Positions 35,139 through 44,506 are shown, counted from the first letter of the stretch. The stretch is DNA of 64,000 nucleotides from Paracoccus sp. N5 (GCF_000371965.1 NZ_AQUO01000002.1:1-64000); one strand, 5' to 3'. Notes: generated by a model from the sequence alone, not told the origin. Translations and numbers: made by a program.

Positions 35139-36635
35139 ATGCGACCGAATGAACCACGCCCCGCCGAAGCGCCCAAGGAGCCGATCCGCCTCGAACAGCC
35201 GATCGACGGGCGGATGCTGATCGATGGGGAGCTGGTCGAAAGCGCCGGCGGCGGCTGGCTGGAATCGTCCAATCCCGCCACCGAGGGCTATATCGGCCGG
35301 GTTCCCGACGGCAATGCCGCCGATATCGACCGGGCGGTCGCCGCCGCCGAAAAGGCGCAGCTGGCCTGGGCCGCCCTCTCCGTCGAACAGCGGGCGGCCT
35401 GCCTGAACGGTTTCGGCGATGCGATCCTGGCGCGCAGCGACGAATTGCTGGCGGCCGAGGTCTCGGACAGCGGCAATCCCGCCGCCTTCATGCTGGGCGA
35501 CATCCGCGCCAGTGTGGCGCGGCTGCGCTACCTGGCGGGCCTGGGCAACGAGCTTCAGGGCGCCACCATCCCGGTCGATCCGGGCAAGCTGCATCTGACC
35601 CTGCGCGAACCCTATGGCGTGGTCGGCCGCATCACCGCCTTCAACCATCCCATCGCGATGGCGGTCCACGGGCTGGCGGGGCCGCTGATCACCGGCAACA
35701 CGGTGGTGCTGAAACCCTCGGAACAATGCCCGCTCTCCTCGGCCATCCTGGGCGAGATCGCCCGCGACGCCCTGCCGCCCGGCGTGCTGAACATCGTCAG
35801 CGGCGGGCGCGCGGCCGGGGATGCGCTGGTGCGCCACCCCCGGGTCAAGCGGCTGTCCTTCGTCGGCTCGGTCGGCACCGGGCTGGCCATCCAGCGCGCC
35901 GCCGCCGAAAGCGCGGTCAAGCACATCTCGCTGGAGCTGGGCGGCAAGAACCCGTTCATCGTCTTCCCCGACGCCCCCATCGACAAGGTCGCGGCCGCCG
36001 CCGTCACCGGCATGAACTTCAGCTGGCAGGGCCAGTCCTGCAGCTCGACCAGCCGGCTGTTCCTGCACGAGGACATCCATGACGCGGTGCTGGCCCGCAT
36101 CGTCGAGATCGTCGAGGCGATCAAGGTCGGCGATCCCTGCGACTGGGACACGCGCATGGGCGCCATCGTCTCGAAGGCGCAGCTGGAGCGCGTCGAGGGC
36201 TTCATCCGCTCGGCCCAGGACGAGGGCGCAAGGCTGGTCGCCGGCGGCGAGCGCCCGCGGGGTCCGGGCTTCGACAAGGGCTACTGGATGCGCCCGACGG
36301 TGTTCGCCAACGTGACGCAGGACATGCGCATCGCCCGCGAGGAGATCTTCGGCCCGGTGCTGTCGGTGCTGCGCTGGTCGGATTTCGACCAGGTGATCGA
36401 GATGGCCAATTCGGTCGAATACGGGCTGTCCGGCGCGGTCTGGACCGGCGATCTGTCGAACGCGCTGCGCACGGTGAAGGCGCTGAAATCGGGCTATCTC
36501 TGGGTGAACGACGTCGCCTCGCATCCGCGCGCGGTGCCCTTCGGCGGCTTCAAGAACAGTGGCATCGGGCGCGAGCGCGGGCTGTCGGAACTGGCCTCCT
36601 TCACCGAGGAGAAATCCGTGGGCATCGTCATCTAG
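35139..36635 (+). CDS. NAD(P)-dependent aldehyde dehydrogenase
   Basis: The protein has 498 residues, full length. The Rossmann and active-site motifs are AFNHPIAMAVHGLAG, FVGSVGTGLAIQ, the catalytic Glu in LELGGKNPF and the catalytic Cys in GQSCSSTSRLF. It converts an aldehyde to an acid with NAD(P). It is third in the sigma-54 operon after the GMC oxidoreductase, the expected source of the aldehyde. The N-terminal 25 residues are rich in Pro and Glu. Confidence 0.92.
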   Translation: MRPNEPRPAEAPKEPIRLEQPIDGRMLIDGELVESAGGGWLESSNPATEGYIGRVPDGNAADIDRAVAAAEKAQLAWAALSVEQRAACLNGFGDAILARSDELLAAEVSDSGNPAAFMLGDIRASVARLRYLAGLGNELQGATIPVDPGKLHLTLREPYGVVGRITAFNHPIAMAVHGLAGPLITGNTVVLKPSEQCPLSSAILGEIARDALPPGVLNIVSGGRAAGDALVRHPRVKRLSFVGSVGTGLAIQRAAAESAVKHISLELGGKNPFIVFPDAPIDKVAAAAVTGMNFSWQGQSCSSTSRLFLHEDIHDAVLARIVEIVEAIKVGDPCDWDTRMGAIVSKAQLERVEGFIRSAQDEGARLVAGGERPRGPGFDKGYWMRPTVFANVTQDMRIAREEIFGPVLSVLRWSDFDQVIEMANSVEYGLSGAVWTGDLSNALRTVKALKSGYLWVNDVASHPRAVPFGGFKNSGIGRERGLSELASFTEEKSVGIVI

Positions 36636-36649
36636 CCCCTGCCCCATCG

Positions 36650-36670
36650 CAGGCGCGACGGCCGCGCCTG
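36650..36670 (+). terminator. Hairpin after the aldehyde dehydrogenase gene
   Basis: CAGGCGCG and CGCGCCTG form an 8-bp stem with a 5-base loop between the aldehyde dehydrogenase and SDR genes. There is no T tract, so it is a possible attenuator. Confidence 0.4.
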
Positions 36671-36741
36671 TGCCCGGCAAAAAAGGCCCGGGCGAGGGCG
36701 CGGCCGGCGCCCCCATCTCGCTGATGCAAAGGAAAAAAGAC

Positions 36742-37512
36742 ATGAGACTGCAAGACAAGCGCGTGGTGGTCACGGCGGCGGCGTCCGGCATGGGGCGCGC
36801 CGGCTGCCTGCTTTTCGCGCAAGAGGGCGCGACCGTCGCGGTCGTGGACATCGACCCCGCCCGCACCGAGCAGGTGGTGGCCGAGGTGATTGCCCAGGGC
36901 GGCAAGGCCAGGGGCTTCGTCGCCGACCTGTCCTCGGCCGAGGCCTGCAAGCACGTGATCGCCGAATGTGCCGAATGGCTGGGCGGCATCGACCTGCTCT
37001 GGGCGCATGCCGGCTCGCCCGGGCCTTCGGCGGTCGAGGGGGTCGACATTGCCGCCTTCGACTTCGCGGTGGCGCTGAACCTGACCTCGGCGCTGATCTG
37101 CGCCGGAGAGGTCGCGGACCACATGCGCCGGGCCGGGGGCGGCGCGATCCTGTTCACCGCCTCGGTCGCCGGCCTGCGCGGCTCGCCGCTCAGCCCGGTC
37201 TATTCGGCGCTGAAATTCGGCGTCGTCGGCTTCACCAAGTCGCTGGCCAGGCGTTACGCGCGCGACGGCATCCGCGTCAACGTGGTCTGCCCGGGCGCCG
37301 TGGACACGCCGATGCTGCCGGCCTTCCTGGATCGCGACGGCAATGACGACGAGCTCCGGGCGGCGAACCAGGCGCGGCTGGTCGCCAACGTGCCGATGGG
37401 CCGCGTCGCCCGGCCCGAGGAAATCGCCCATGCCGCCCTGTGGCTGCTTTCGGACGATGCGTCCTTCGTGAACGGCGTCGCGCTGCCCGTGGACGGCGGT
37501 TACGCCGCCTGA
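36742..37512 (+). CDS. Short-chain dehydrogenase/reductase
   Basis: The protein has 256 residues from the ATG at 36742. The cofactor motif is TAAASGMGRAG (the usual TGxxxGxG with Ala in place of the first Gly), the Asp after strand 2 (VVDIDPAR) points to NAD, and the catalytic Ser and Tyr-x3-Lys are in SVAGLRGSPLSPVYSALK. The usual NNAG segment reads HAGSPG. It is probably the last gene of the GMC operon, about 105 bases after the aldehyde dehydrogenase. Confidence 0.85.
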   Translation: MRLQDKRVVVTAAASGMGRAGCLLFAQEGATVAVVDIDPARTEQVVAEVIAQGGKARGFVADLSSAEACKHVIAECAEWLGGIDLLWAHAGSPGPSAVEGVDIAAFDFAVALNLTSALICAGEVADHMRRAGGGAILFTASVAGLRGSPLSPVYSALKFGVVGFTKSLARRYARDGIRVNVVCPGAVDTPMLPAFLDRDGNDDELRAANQARLVANVPMGRVARPEEIAHAALWLLSDDASFVNGVALPVDGGYAA

Positions 37513-37524
37513 GCATCGGAAGGG

Positions 37525-37546
37525 CCGGAGCCGAAACCGGCTCCGG
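37525..37546. terminator. Hairpin between convergent SDR genes
   Basis: CCGGAGCC and GGCTCCGG form a perfect 8-bp stem with a 6-base loop between two convergent genes, so it probably terminates both. Confidence 0.6.
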
Positions 37547-37555
37547 GGCCCGCGG

Positions 37556-38311
37556 TCAGGCGGCCAGATAGCCGCCATCGACGGGCATGACGATGCCCGT
37601 CACATAGGACGCCGCCGGCGAGGCCAGGAACAGCACCGGAGCGGCCAGCTCCTCGGGCCGGCCCGACCGCTTCAGCGGCGTATGCGCCATCAGCCGCGCC
37701 ATGGCCTCGGGATTGGCGCTGGTGGGCTGGCTCATCGCCGTGTCGATTACGCCCGGCGCCACCGCGTTCACCCGGATGCCCTTGGGCGCCAGTTCGCAGG
37801 CCAGCCCCTTGGTCATCTGCACCACCGCGCCTTTCGAGGCCGAATAACCGACCATGTTCGGGCCGGACACGAAGGCCATGATCGAGGCCAGGTTGACGAT
37901 GGCCCCCTTGGTCTGCTCGAGCTGGTCGAGAAACGCCCCGACCATGTTGAGCGTGCCCGTCGCATTGACGGCCAGCATCCGTTCCCAGGCGGCGCCGGCA
38001 CCGGCATCGGTGATCGGCAGCCGGTGAATGATGCCGGCATTGTTCACCAGCGCCGAGATCGCGCCCTGCGCCGAGATCTCGGCCGCGAGGGCCGCGCAGG
38101 CCTCGCGGTCGCTGACGTCCAGCACCCAGCCCGTGGCGCGGCCGCCGGCTTGGGCATTGATCGCGCCGACGGTCTCGTCCAGCGCCTCGGCAATGACATC
38201 GCAGGCCCAGACCCGGGCACCGGCCCGGGCGAAGGCTGCGGCGATCGCGGCGCCGATCCCGCGGGCCGCGCCCGTGACCACCACCGATTTTCCGGCGAAT
38301 TCAAGCTGCAT
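37556..38311 (-). CDS. Short-chain dehydrogenase/reductase
   Basis: The protein has 251 residues from the ATG at 38311. It has the full SDR set: TGAARGIGAAIAAAF, CDVIAE after strand 2 (NAD preference), NNAGIIH, Ser in NLASIMAF, YSASKGAVVQ, and MPVDGGYLAA at the C-terminus. It lies downstream of the TRAP genes on the same strand but beyond a terminator. It may oxidise a hydroxy acid imported by that transporter. Confidence 0.88.
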   Translation of the reverse strand: MQLEFAGKSVVVTGAARGIGAAIAAAFARAGARVWACDVIAEALDETVGAINAQAGGRATGWVLDVSDREACAALAAEISAQGAISALVNNAGIIHRLPITDAGAGAAWERMLAVNATGTLNMVGAFLDQLEQTKGAIVNLASIMAFVSGPNMVGYSASKGAVVQMTKGLACELAPKGIRVNAVAPGVIDTAMSQPTSANPEAMARLMAHTPLKRSGRPEELAAPVLFLASPAASYVTGIVMPVDGGYLAA

Positions 38312-38346
38312 GCATTCCACTCCCAGCCAAGACCATGCTCTTAAAA

Positions 38347-38371
38347 CCCCGGCCGAGTCTTGCGGCCGGGG
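38347..38371 (-). terminator. Terminator of the TRAP operon
   Basis: A 9-bp stem (CCCCGGCCG / CGGCCGGGG) with a 7-base loop is followed on the minus strand by TTTTAA, 36 bases after the dctM stop. A TTTTT run lies on the other strand, so it could work both ways. Confidence 0.75.
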
Positions 38372-38406
38372 GCTCTTTTTCGTGAGTTCCGGCACCCGCA
38401 GGCGAC

Positions 38407-39690
38407 CTATTGCATGGTCGAGGGCAGCCAGGTGATGAGCTGCGGGAACAGCACCAGGAAGAAGATCAGGATCAGGTGCGCGACCACATGCGGGATCGAG
38501 CCGTGGAAGATCTGCCCGACCGGGATGCCGGTATATTTCGAGATCACGAAGACGTTCAGCCCGAAAGGCGGCGTCACCATGCCCAGCTCGGCCGTCACGA
38601 TCACGATCACCGCGAACCAGTAGGGATCGAAGCCCAGGCTGTTCATCAGCGGCACCATGATCGGAACCGTCAGGATCAGCATGGTGATCATGTCCATGAA
38701 GCAGCCCAGGACGACATAGAGCAGGATCGCGAAGGCCAGCACCGCCCAGCGGCTCATGCCGATCTCGGCGACGAACTGGATCAGGCTCTGCGTCATCTGC
38801 GTCAGCGTCACGAAATAGCCGAAGACCGAGGCGCCGATGATGATCAGCGCGATCATGCAGCTGGTCTCGGCCGAGGTCCGGACCGCCTTGGCCAGCTTGC
38901 TGGCCGGCACCCGCCGCCACAGGCACAGGAGCAGCGCGGCCAGCGCGCCGATGGCCGAAGTCTCGGTCGGGGTGGCGATGCCGGTATAGATCGCGCCGAT
39001 CACGACGATGAACAGCAGCAGGAAGCTCCAGGTGTTGCGCAGCGACCGGATCTTCTCGCCCAGCGAATAGCGCTGACCGGCCGGCGCGTGATCCGGGTCC
39101 ATGCGGACCAGGAGCAGGACGGTCAGGATGATCGTGATCGTGACCAGGATGCCCGGCACCAGCCCGGCGATCAGCAGTTGCGACACGCGCAGGTCGGCGA
39201 TCAGCGCATAGAACACCATGGCCACGCTGGGCGGGATCAGCATGGCCAGCGTGCCCGAGATCGCCGCCACCCCGGTCGCCAGCCGCGTGTTGTAGCCCTG
39301 TTTCAGCATGCCGGGGATGCTGGTCGAGGCCAGCGTCGCGGCGGCAGCCGTGCTTGAGCCCGAGACCGCGCCGAAGATCGCCCCGGTCATCGCCGTGGCA
39401 TGGGCAAGACCGCCCGGCGTGCGGCCGACCCAGATCCGGGTGACGTCGAACAGCTCGTCGGTGACGCCGCTGACCGTGATCAGGTTCGCCATCAGGATGA
39501 ACATCGGGATGGCGATCAGTGCATAGATCTGCACCGAGGACAGTGGCGAGGTGGTCAGCAGGCCGGCGATCATGTCCGGCCCCAGCATCATGTAGATGCC
39601 GATGCCGCCCGCGACCAGGAAGGTCAGCGCGACAGGCAGGCCGACGGCCATCAGGACGACGAACAGTCCAAGTGCGACAGTGGTTGCCAT
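38407..39690 (-). CDS. dctM: TRAP transporter large permease (DctM)
   Basis: The protein has 427 residues with about 12 membrane helices. Typical DctM segments are PLSSVQIYALIAIPMFILMA, GAIFGAVSGSSTAAAATLAS and ISGTLAMLIPPSVAMVFYAL. It couples uptake of an organic acid to the sodium or proton gradient. Its start overlaps the dctQ stop by one base (TAATG). Confidence 0.92.
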   Translation of the reverse strand: MATTVALGLFVVLMAVGLPVALTFLVAGGIGIYMMLGPDMIAGLLTTSPLSSVQIYALIAIPMFILMANLITVSGVTDELFDVTRIWVGRTPGGLAHATAMTGAIFGAVSGSSTAAAATLASTSIPGMLKQGYNTRLATGVAAISGTLAMLIPPSVAMVFYALIADLRVSQLLIAGLVPGILVTITIILTVLLLVRMDPDHAPAGQRYSLGEKIRSLRNTWSFLLLFIVVIGAIYTGIATPTETSAIGALAALLLCLWRRVPASKLAKAVRTSAETSCMIALIIIGASVFGYFVTLTQMTQSLIQFVAEIGMSRWAVLAFAILLYVVLGCFMDMITMLILTVPIMVPLMNSLGFDPYWFAVIVIVTAELGMVTPPFGLNVFVISKYTGIPVGQIFHGSIPHVVAHLILIFFLVLFPQLITWLPSTMQ

Positions 39691-40301
39691 TATTCCGCTC
39701 CGGGCGCGACGGGGTCGCTATAGGGGTTGTGACGCTGGGGATAGGCGACCTCCGTGTCGCCGGTGACGCAGGCATGAAGGTTCGCCACGACCGCATGGAC
39801 GACACGCAGCGACAGCACCCCCATGCCGATGGGCACGATGATCTTGCTGGGCCAGATCGGCAGCGGATAGACGCCGCCGGTGGTCTCGGCCATGTGCCAG
39901 CTTTCATGGGCCACGCCGGCGCCGGCCCAGGCGATCGCCACCAGAAAGACCAGCGAGAGCAGCAGGGAAAGCGCCAGCACGCCGTTGAACAGCCGCTGCG
40001 GCAGGGTGTTGGCCACCGCATCCACCGCGATATGCGCGCCTTCGCGCAGCGCGATCGAGAAGGCCAGGAAGGCCGAGGCCGGCAGCAGATACAGCACGAC
40101 GACATCCTGCACGAAGGCCAGCGGGCTGTGCATGACATAGCGGAGCCCGGCATCGGCGCTGACCAGCAGCATCATCGCCACGATTGCGGCCGAGGCGAGC
40201 CCCATCATCAGCTTTTCCATCAGGTTCAGCATCCGGTCCGTGCTCCGGATCGCCTTTTTCAGGCCACTGTCCCTGCCCGGCACGTTAAAACGGGTGTTCA
40301 T
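39690..40301 (-). CDS. dctQ: TRAP transporter small permease (DctQ)
   Basis: The protein has 203 residues with four membrane helices (for example GLASAAIVAMMLLVSADAGLR and LLLSLVFLVAIAWAGAG) and the DctQ hallmark LREGAHIAVDAVANTLP. It bridges the binding protein and DctM. An imperfect hairpin (40322-40344) in the short gap after dctP may reduce read-through into this gene. Confidence 0.9.
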   Translation of the reverse strand: MNTRFNVPGRDSGLKKAIRSTDRMLNLMEKLMMGLASAAIVAMMLLVSADAGLRYVMHSPLAFVQDVVVLYLLPASAFLAFSIALREGAHIAVDAVANTLPQRLFNGVLALSLLLSLVFLVAIAWAGAGVAHESWHMAETTGGVYPLPIWPSKIIVPIGMGVLSLRVVHAVVANLHACVTGDTEVAYPQRHNPYSDPVAPGAE

Positions 40302-40355
40302 GACACTCTCTCCAGATTTCGGGGCCCTTCGGTTGGAAGGACCCGGCTGATCCGA

Positions 40356-41381
40356 TCATTTTCCAAGCGCGGCCCTGTAGGCGTTCAGCGTCTCGGTGCC
40401 GGGGCGGCCCTGCTTGTCCAGGTTGGCGGCCCAGTCCGCGGCGACCGGCGCCAGCAGCGCGTCCATCTCGGCCCGCATCTCGTCGCTGACCTGGGTGACC
40501 TCGACCCCGGCCTGGATGGCGCGCTCCATGGCGGCGGCTTCTTCCTTGTCCATGAATTCGCAGGCGCTTTTCTCAGCCACCTTGCCGGCCTCGATCATCG
40601 CCTGCTGCACGTCCGCGGGCAGCGACTGGAACTTCTTTTCGGAAATGGCCAGGAACATCGAGGCGCTGCCGAGCGGGTAGCCGGTCAGCGAATATTTCGC
40701 CACCTCGTGCAGCCCGTAGTAATCGACGAAGGCCATGAAGGCGAGCGTCGCCGCATCCACCGTGCCGCGGGCAACGGCATCATAGATCTCGCCCGCCGGG
40801 ATCTTGATGCCGACGGCGCCCAGCTTGGCCACCGCAAGCTCCATGCCGGGGCCGGCCACGCGGATCTTCGCGCCCTTGAAGTCCTGCATCGACTTGAGCG
40901 GGCGGGTGCCGTCGATCGAATAGGGCGGAAACACCATATAGGACAGTACGCGAATGTTCGCGGTCTTGTATTCGCTGTCATAAAGCGGCGTGCCCGGCTC
41001 GGAAATCGTGCGGAAGGCCGCGCTGGCAGCGCATGAGCCTTCGGCCAGGCCGGGCATTTCGATGATCCCGCTCAGCGGCAGCTTATCGGCGAAATAGCCC
41101 GGCACGATCTCGCCGACATCGACGACGCCAAGCTGCACCGAGTTCATCAGCTCGGTGGACTTGGCCAGCTGTTCCGAGGGGAAATACTGGAACTGCACCT
41201 TGCCGCCGGTGCGCGCCGCCATCTCGTCCATGAACACCTTGGTGCCGTGGGCGCCGACGAAATGGGTCGGCGGCACCATGCCGCCCAGCCTGAGCGAGAT
41301 CTGGTCCTGGGCCGCGGCCATGCCCGGCGCGCCGACCAGCCAGCACAATCCCAGTGCAAAAGCCGTCAATCTGTTTTTCAT
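40356..41381 (-). CDS. dctP: TRAP transporter substrate-binding protein (DctP), paralogue 1
   Basis: The protein has 341 residues. The signal peptide ends at GMAAA-QD, and the DctP fold includes KVFMDEMAARTGGKVQFQYF, SEQLAKSTELMNSVQLGVVDV and FKGAKIRVAGPGMELAVAKLG. It is first in a dctPQM operon driven by a sigma-54 promoter about 72 bases upstream. Its first 60 bases are nearly identical, in mirror orientation, to the divergent dctP paralogue at 41739. The binding pocket segment near residues 215-245 differs between the two, so they probably bind different ligands. Confidence 0.93.
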   Translation of the reverse strand: MKNRLTAFALGLCWLVGAPGMAAAQDQISLRLGGMVPPTHFVGAHGTKVFMDEMAARTGGKVQFQYFPSEQLAKSTELMNSVQLGVVDVGEIVPGYFADKLPLSGIIEMPGLAEGSCAASAAFRTISEPGTPLYDSEYKTANIRVLSYMVFPPYSIDGTRPLKSMQDFKGAKIRVAGPGMELAVAKLGAVGIKIPAGEIYDAVARGTVDAATLAFMAFVDYYGLHEVAKYSLTGYPLGSASMFLAISEKKFQSLPADVQQAMIEAGKVAEKSACEFMDKEEAAAMERAIQAGVEVTQVSDEMRAEMDALLAPVAADWAANLDKQGRPGTETLNAYRAALGK

Positions 41382-41451
41382 TTTTTCCTCCCATCGAAGA
41401 CCCGAAGGCCATCCCCTGTGGATCGCCATGCTTCTCTCGGTCACTCGATGC

Positions 41452-41467
41452 AGCAAACCGTATGCCA
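41452..41467 (-). promoter_or_regulatory. Sigma-54 (-24/-12) promoter for dctPQM
   Basis: Read on the minus strand this is TGGCATACGGTTTGCT with exact GG-GC spacing, about 72 bases before the dctP start. It is the mirror image of the element at 41651. Confidence 0.75.
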
Positions 41468-41650
41468 ACCGCATGGCGCGGTCGCGCGTCACGGCTTTGA
41501 CACGGATTTTTTCGCGAGAGCGCGAGGATACAAAGCGCCGCGCGGCGATCACCGGGCCTTGCTGTCCCCGGCGTGCGATGACGGCCCGGACGGATCGGCG
41601 CCATTCTGAAACGGCGCCGCAAGGGGGCCCGTCTCCGATGCCTGCGGGAT

Positions 41651-41666
41651 TGGCATATGATTTGCT
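41651..41666 (+). promoter_or_regulatory. Sigma-54 (-24/-12) promoter for dctP paralogue 2
   Basis: TGGCATATGATTTGCT matches the consensus with exact spacing, about 73 bases before the ATG at 41739. The surrounding 24-25 bases form an inverted repeat with the dctPQM promoter. Confidence 0.75.
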
Positions 41667-41738
41667 GCATTCGCCCGTTGAGGCTCGCACCCGCGATTCA
41701 TGGGGGATCGCTCCTCGAGCCTCGACGGGAGGAAACAC

Positions 41739-42764
41739 ATGAAAAACAGATTGACGGCTTTCGCACTGGGATTGTGCTGGCTGGTCGGCGCGCCGGGCAT
41801 GGCCGCCGCGCAGGAGCAGATCTCGCTCAGGCTGGGCGGCTTCCTGCCCCCGACCCATTGGGTCGAGGTCCATGGCACCAAGGTGTTCATGGACGAGATG
41901 GCGGCGCGCACCGGCGGCAAGGTGCAGTTCCAGTATTTCCCCACCGAACAGCTGGCCAAGTCGACCGAGCTGCTCAGCGCCACGCAGCTTGGCGTCGTCG
42001 ATATCGGCGAGATCGCGCCCAGCTATTTCGCCGACAAGATCCCGCTGGCCGGCATCCTGGAAATGCCCGGCCTGGCCGAAAGCTCCTGCGCCGCCAGTGC
42101 GGCCTTCCGCACCATCTCCGAGCCGGGCACGCCGCTTTATGACAGCGAATACAAGCCGGCCGGCGTGCGCATCCTTTCCTATATGGTCATGCCGCCCTAT
42201 TCGATTCACGGCCGCAAGCCCATCCACAAGATGGAGGATTTCAAGGGCATGAAGATCCGCGCGGCCGGGGCCGGCATGGAGCTTTCGGTGGCCAAGCTGG
42301 GCGGGGCCGGCGTCAAGGTCCCGAACGGCGAGATCTATGATGCCGTCGCCCGCGGCACGGTGGACACCACCTTGCTCGCCTTCATGTCATCGGTGGACTA
42401 CATGGGGCTTCCCGAAGTCGCGAAATACTCCTTCACCGGCTACAATTTCGGTCAAGGCGCGGTCTTCCTGGGCATTTCCGAGAAAAAGTTCCAGGCGCTG
42501 CCGCCGGACGTGCAGGAGGCGATGATCGAGGCCGGCAAGAAGGCCCAGCAGAGCGCCTGCGAATTCATGGACAAGGAAGAGGCCGCCGCCATGGAGCGCG
42601 CCGTCCAGGCCGGAGTCGAGGTCACCCAGGTCAGCGACGAGATGCGGGCCGAGATGGACGCGCTGCTGGCGCCGGTCGCCGCGGACTGGGCCGCCAATCT
42701 GGACGCCCACGGACGCCCCGGCACCCCGACGCTGGAGGCCTACAAGGCCGCCCTGGGCAAATGA
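41739..42764 (+). CDS. dctP: TRAP transporter substrate-binding protein (DctP), paralogue 2
   Basis: The protein has 341 residues with GGAGGAAA before the ATG. The signal peptide is the same as that of paralogue 1, and the C-terminal QAGVEVTQVSDEMRAEMDAL region is identical. The middle (FMSSVDYMGLPEVAKYSFTGY) differs. It has no permease genes of its own and probably shares the dctQM encoded divergently. A strong terminator follows. Confidence 0.93.
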   Translation: MKNRLTAFALGLCWLVGAPGMAAAQEQISLRLGGFLPPTHWVEVHGTKVFMDEMAARTGGKVQFQYFPTEQLAKSTELLSATQLGVVDIGEIAPSYFADKIPLAGILEMPGLAESSCAASAAFRTISEPGTPLYDSEYKPAGVRILSYMVMPPYSIHGRKPIHKMEDFKGMKIRAAGAGMELSVAKLGGAGVKVPNGEIYDAVARGTVDTTLLAFMSSVDYMGLPEVAKYSFTGYNFGQGAVFLGISEKKFQALPPDVQEAMIEAGKKAQQSACEFMDKEEAAAMERAVQAGVEVTQVSDEMRAEMDALLAPVAADWAANLDAHGRPGTPTLEAYKAALGK

Positions 42765-42771
42765 GCCGGCC

Positions 42772-42804
42772 GGCCGGGGTCCCGCGGTTCCACGGACCCC
42801 GGCC
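42772..42804 (+). terminator. Terminator after dctP paralogue 2
   Basis: An 11-bp perfect stem (GGCCGGGGTCC / GGACCCCGGCC) with an 11-base loop is followed by TTGGG, 7 bases after the dctP stop. Confidence 0.7.
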
Positions 42805-42966
42805 TTGGGCCATTTCCCGTGGGCAAGCATCGTGAAAGCCCGCGCGGACGCACCGGCCCGAGGTGGTGGTGCGCCCGCCGGACCCGCCCGACACGCAGGA
42901 TCAGAGCCAGCGGCTGCTCCGCCAAGCGATGACGGAACCCCGCGCCCGGCCAGATGGACGTCCCGA

Positions 42967-44454
42967 ATGCCCAAAGACACGAAAACCGCCGGGGAAGAGA
43001 TCGCGGCCCCTCCGCAAGAGCGCAGGAGACATCTCGTCGTCTTCGGCTTCCTGATGCTCGCCCAGCTTGTCGCCACGCTGGACAACCAGATCGTCGCGAC
43101 CGCGCTGCCGACCATCGTCGGCGAGCTGGGACAGCCGCAATATTTCAGCTGGCTGATCTCGGCCCATATCCTGGTGCAATGCGCGGTGATGCCGATTTAC
43201 GGCAAGCTGGGCGACGTGCTCGGCCGGAAATATCTCTGCGTCGCCGCCCTGGCGATCTTCGCCATCGGCTCGCTGGCCTGCGCGGCAAGCTGGTCGGCGG
43301 TCAGCCTGATCGCGGCGCGGTCGTTCCAGGCGGTCGGAACCGGCGGCCTGCTGGTCTCGGTCTATGCCGTCAATGCCGATCTGTTCGAGCCGGCCCGGCG
43401 CGCGCGGTTCCAGAGCTATCTCAGCCTGATGCTGGTCTTCGGCTCCTTCTCGGGGCCGGTGCTGGGCGGGCTGCTGACCGAGAGCTTCGGCTGGCGCTCG
43501 GTCTTCTTCATCACCGCGCCGCTCAGCCTGGCGGGCATCCTGGGCTTTCTGATATTCCTGCCGCGGCGTGGGGCGCGGCCCCGGCCGGTGATCGACTATG
43601 CCGGGGCCGCGGCGCTGGCCCTCACCATCACGCTTCTGGTGATCTGGATGGACAGCATCCGCATCTTCGACAGTTTCGCGGCACCCGCCAGCCTGGCGCT
43701 GGCGGCCGGGATCGCCGTTTGCGGATTTGCCTGGGTGCGCATCGAGCGGCGCGCGCCAGAGCCGGTCATGCCGCTGGCCCTGCTTGCAAGCCGCGACTTC
43801 GCGCTTCTGGTGGTCTGCACCCTGTGCTGCGGGGCGATCTCGGTCGGGCTGATCAACTATCACGCCTATTTCATGCAGATGGCCATCGGCCTGACCCCCT
43901 CGCAGGCCGGGCTGTTCTTCATCGCGATCACGGTGGGCGTCACCTGCGGCGCCCTGGTCTCGGGGCGGCTGATGTCCGCAGGCTGGCATTTCACCCACCT
44001 GTTGCGCTGCTCGCTGGGGCTGAGCGTCGTGATGCTCAGCGTATTCGCGCATCTTTCGGCGCATGTGCCGCTGGCGGGGCTGGCGGCGGCCTTCGTGGTT
44101 CAGGGCATCGCCACCGGGCTGTCGATGAACGCGCCGGTGCTGGGCGCGCAGGTGACCGCCCTGCCCCGGGACATGGGCGCGGCGACCGGCGCGATCTCGC
44201 TGGTGCGGATGGTCGGCGCGGCCCTGGGCATCGCCGTCTATGGCGCGATCCTTGCGGCGGGCCGGGCCGGGCTGCACCTGCCGGGCGGCGACGGGGCGCT
44301 GACGCCCGCGGCCCTTGCCGCCCTGCCGGCCGAGCTGCGCCAGATGGTGGTCGCGCAATCGGTCGCCTCCTTCGCGACGCTGTATCAGATCGCGGCCTTT
44401 GTCGCGGCTTTCGGCTTTCTCACCACCCTGTTCATGCGCCGGCCGGCGCTCTGA
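42967..44454 (+). CDS. MFS transporter, DHA2 (EmrB/QacA) type
   Basis: The protein has 495 residues with about 14 membrane helices, as in the DHA2 drug:proton antiporter family. Family motifs are LDNQIVATALPTIVGEL in helix 1 (motif D1) and GKLGDVLGRKYL in the first cytoplasmic loop (motif A). The ATG at 42967 was chosen because the upstream open frame has no membrane or family sequence. It probably exports a drug or metabolite. It is convergent to the aldehyde dehydrogenase gene. Confidence 0.87.
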   Translation: MPKDTKTAGEEIAAPPQERRRHLVVFGFLMLAQLVATLDNQIVATALPTIVGELGQPQYFSWLISAHILVQCAVMPIYGKLGDVLGRKYLCVAALAIFAIGSLACAASWSAVSLIAARSFQAVGTGGLLVSVYAVNADLFEPARRARFQSYLSLMLVFGSFSGPVLGGLLTESFGWRSVFFITAPLSLAGILGFLIFLPRRGARPRPVIDYAGAAALALTITLLVIWMDSIRIFDSFAAPASLALAAGIAVCGFAWVRIERRAPEPVMPLALLASRDFALLVVCTLCCGAISVGLINYHAYFMQMAIGLTPSQAGLFFIAITVGVTCGALVSGRLMSAGWHFTHLLRCSLGLSVVMLSVFAHLSAHVPLAGLAAAFVVQGIATGLSMNAPVLGAQVTALPRDMGAATGAISLVRMVGAALGIAVYGAILAAGRAGLHLPGGDGALTPAALAALPAELRQMVVAQSVASFATLYQIAAFVAAFGFLTTLFMRRPAL

Positions 44455-44460
44455 CCATCC

Positions 44461-44494
44461 GCATCGGCCGGGCAAGGGCATGGCCGGCCGATGC
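44461..44494. terminator. Hairpin between convergent genes
   Basis: GCATCGGCCGG and CCGGCCGATGC form a perfect 11-bp stem with a 12-base loop. It has no T tract and is placed between two convergent stops. Confidence 0.55.
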
Positions 44495-44506
44495 AGGGCC
44501 GAGGGA

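Noticed and set aside
34158..37157. Minus-strand open frame of almost 1000 codons under the GMC operon
   Set aside because: It is antisense to four well-supported genes, has no recognisable domain and has an antisense-type composition.
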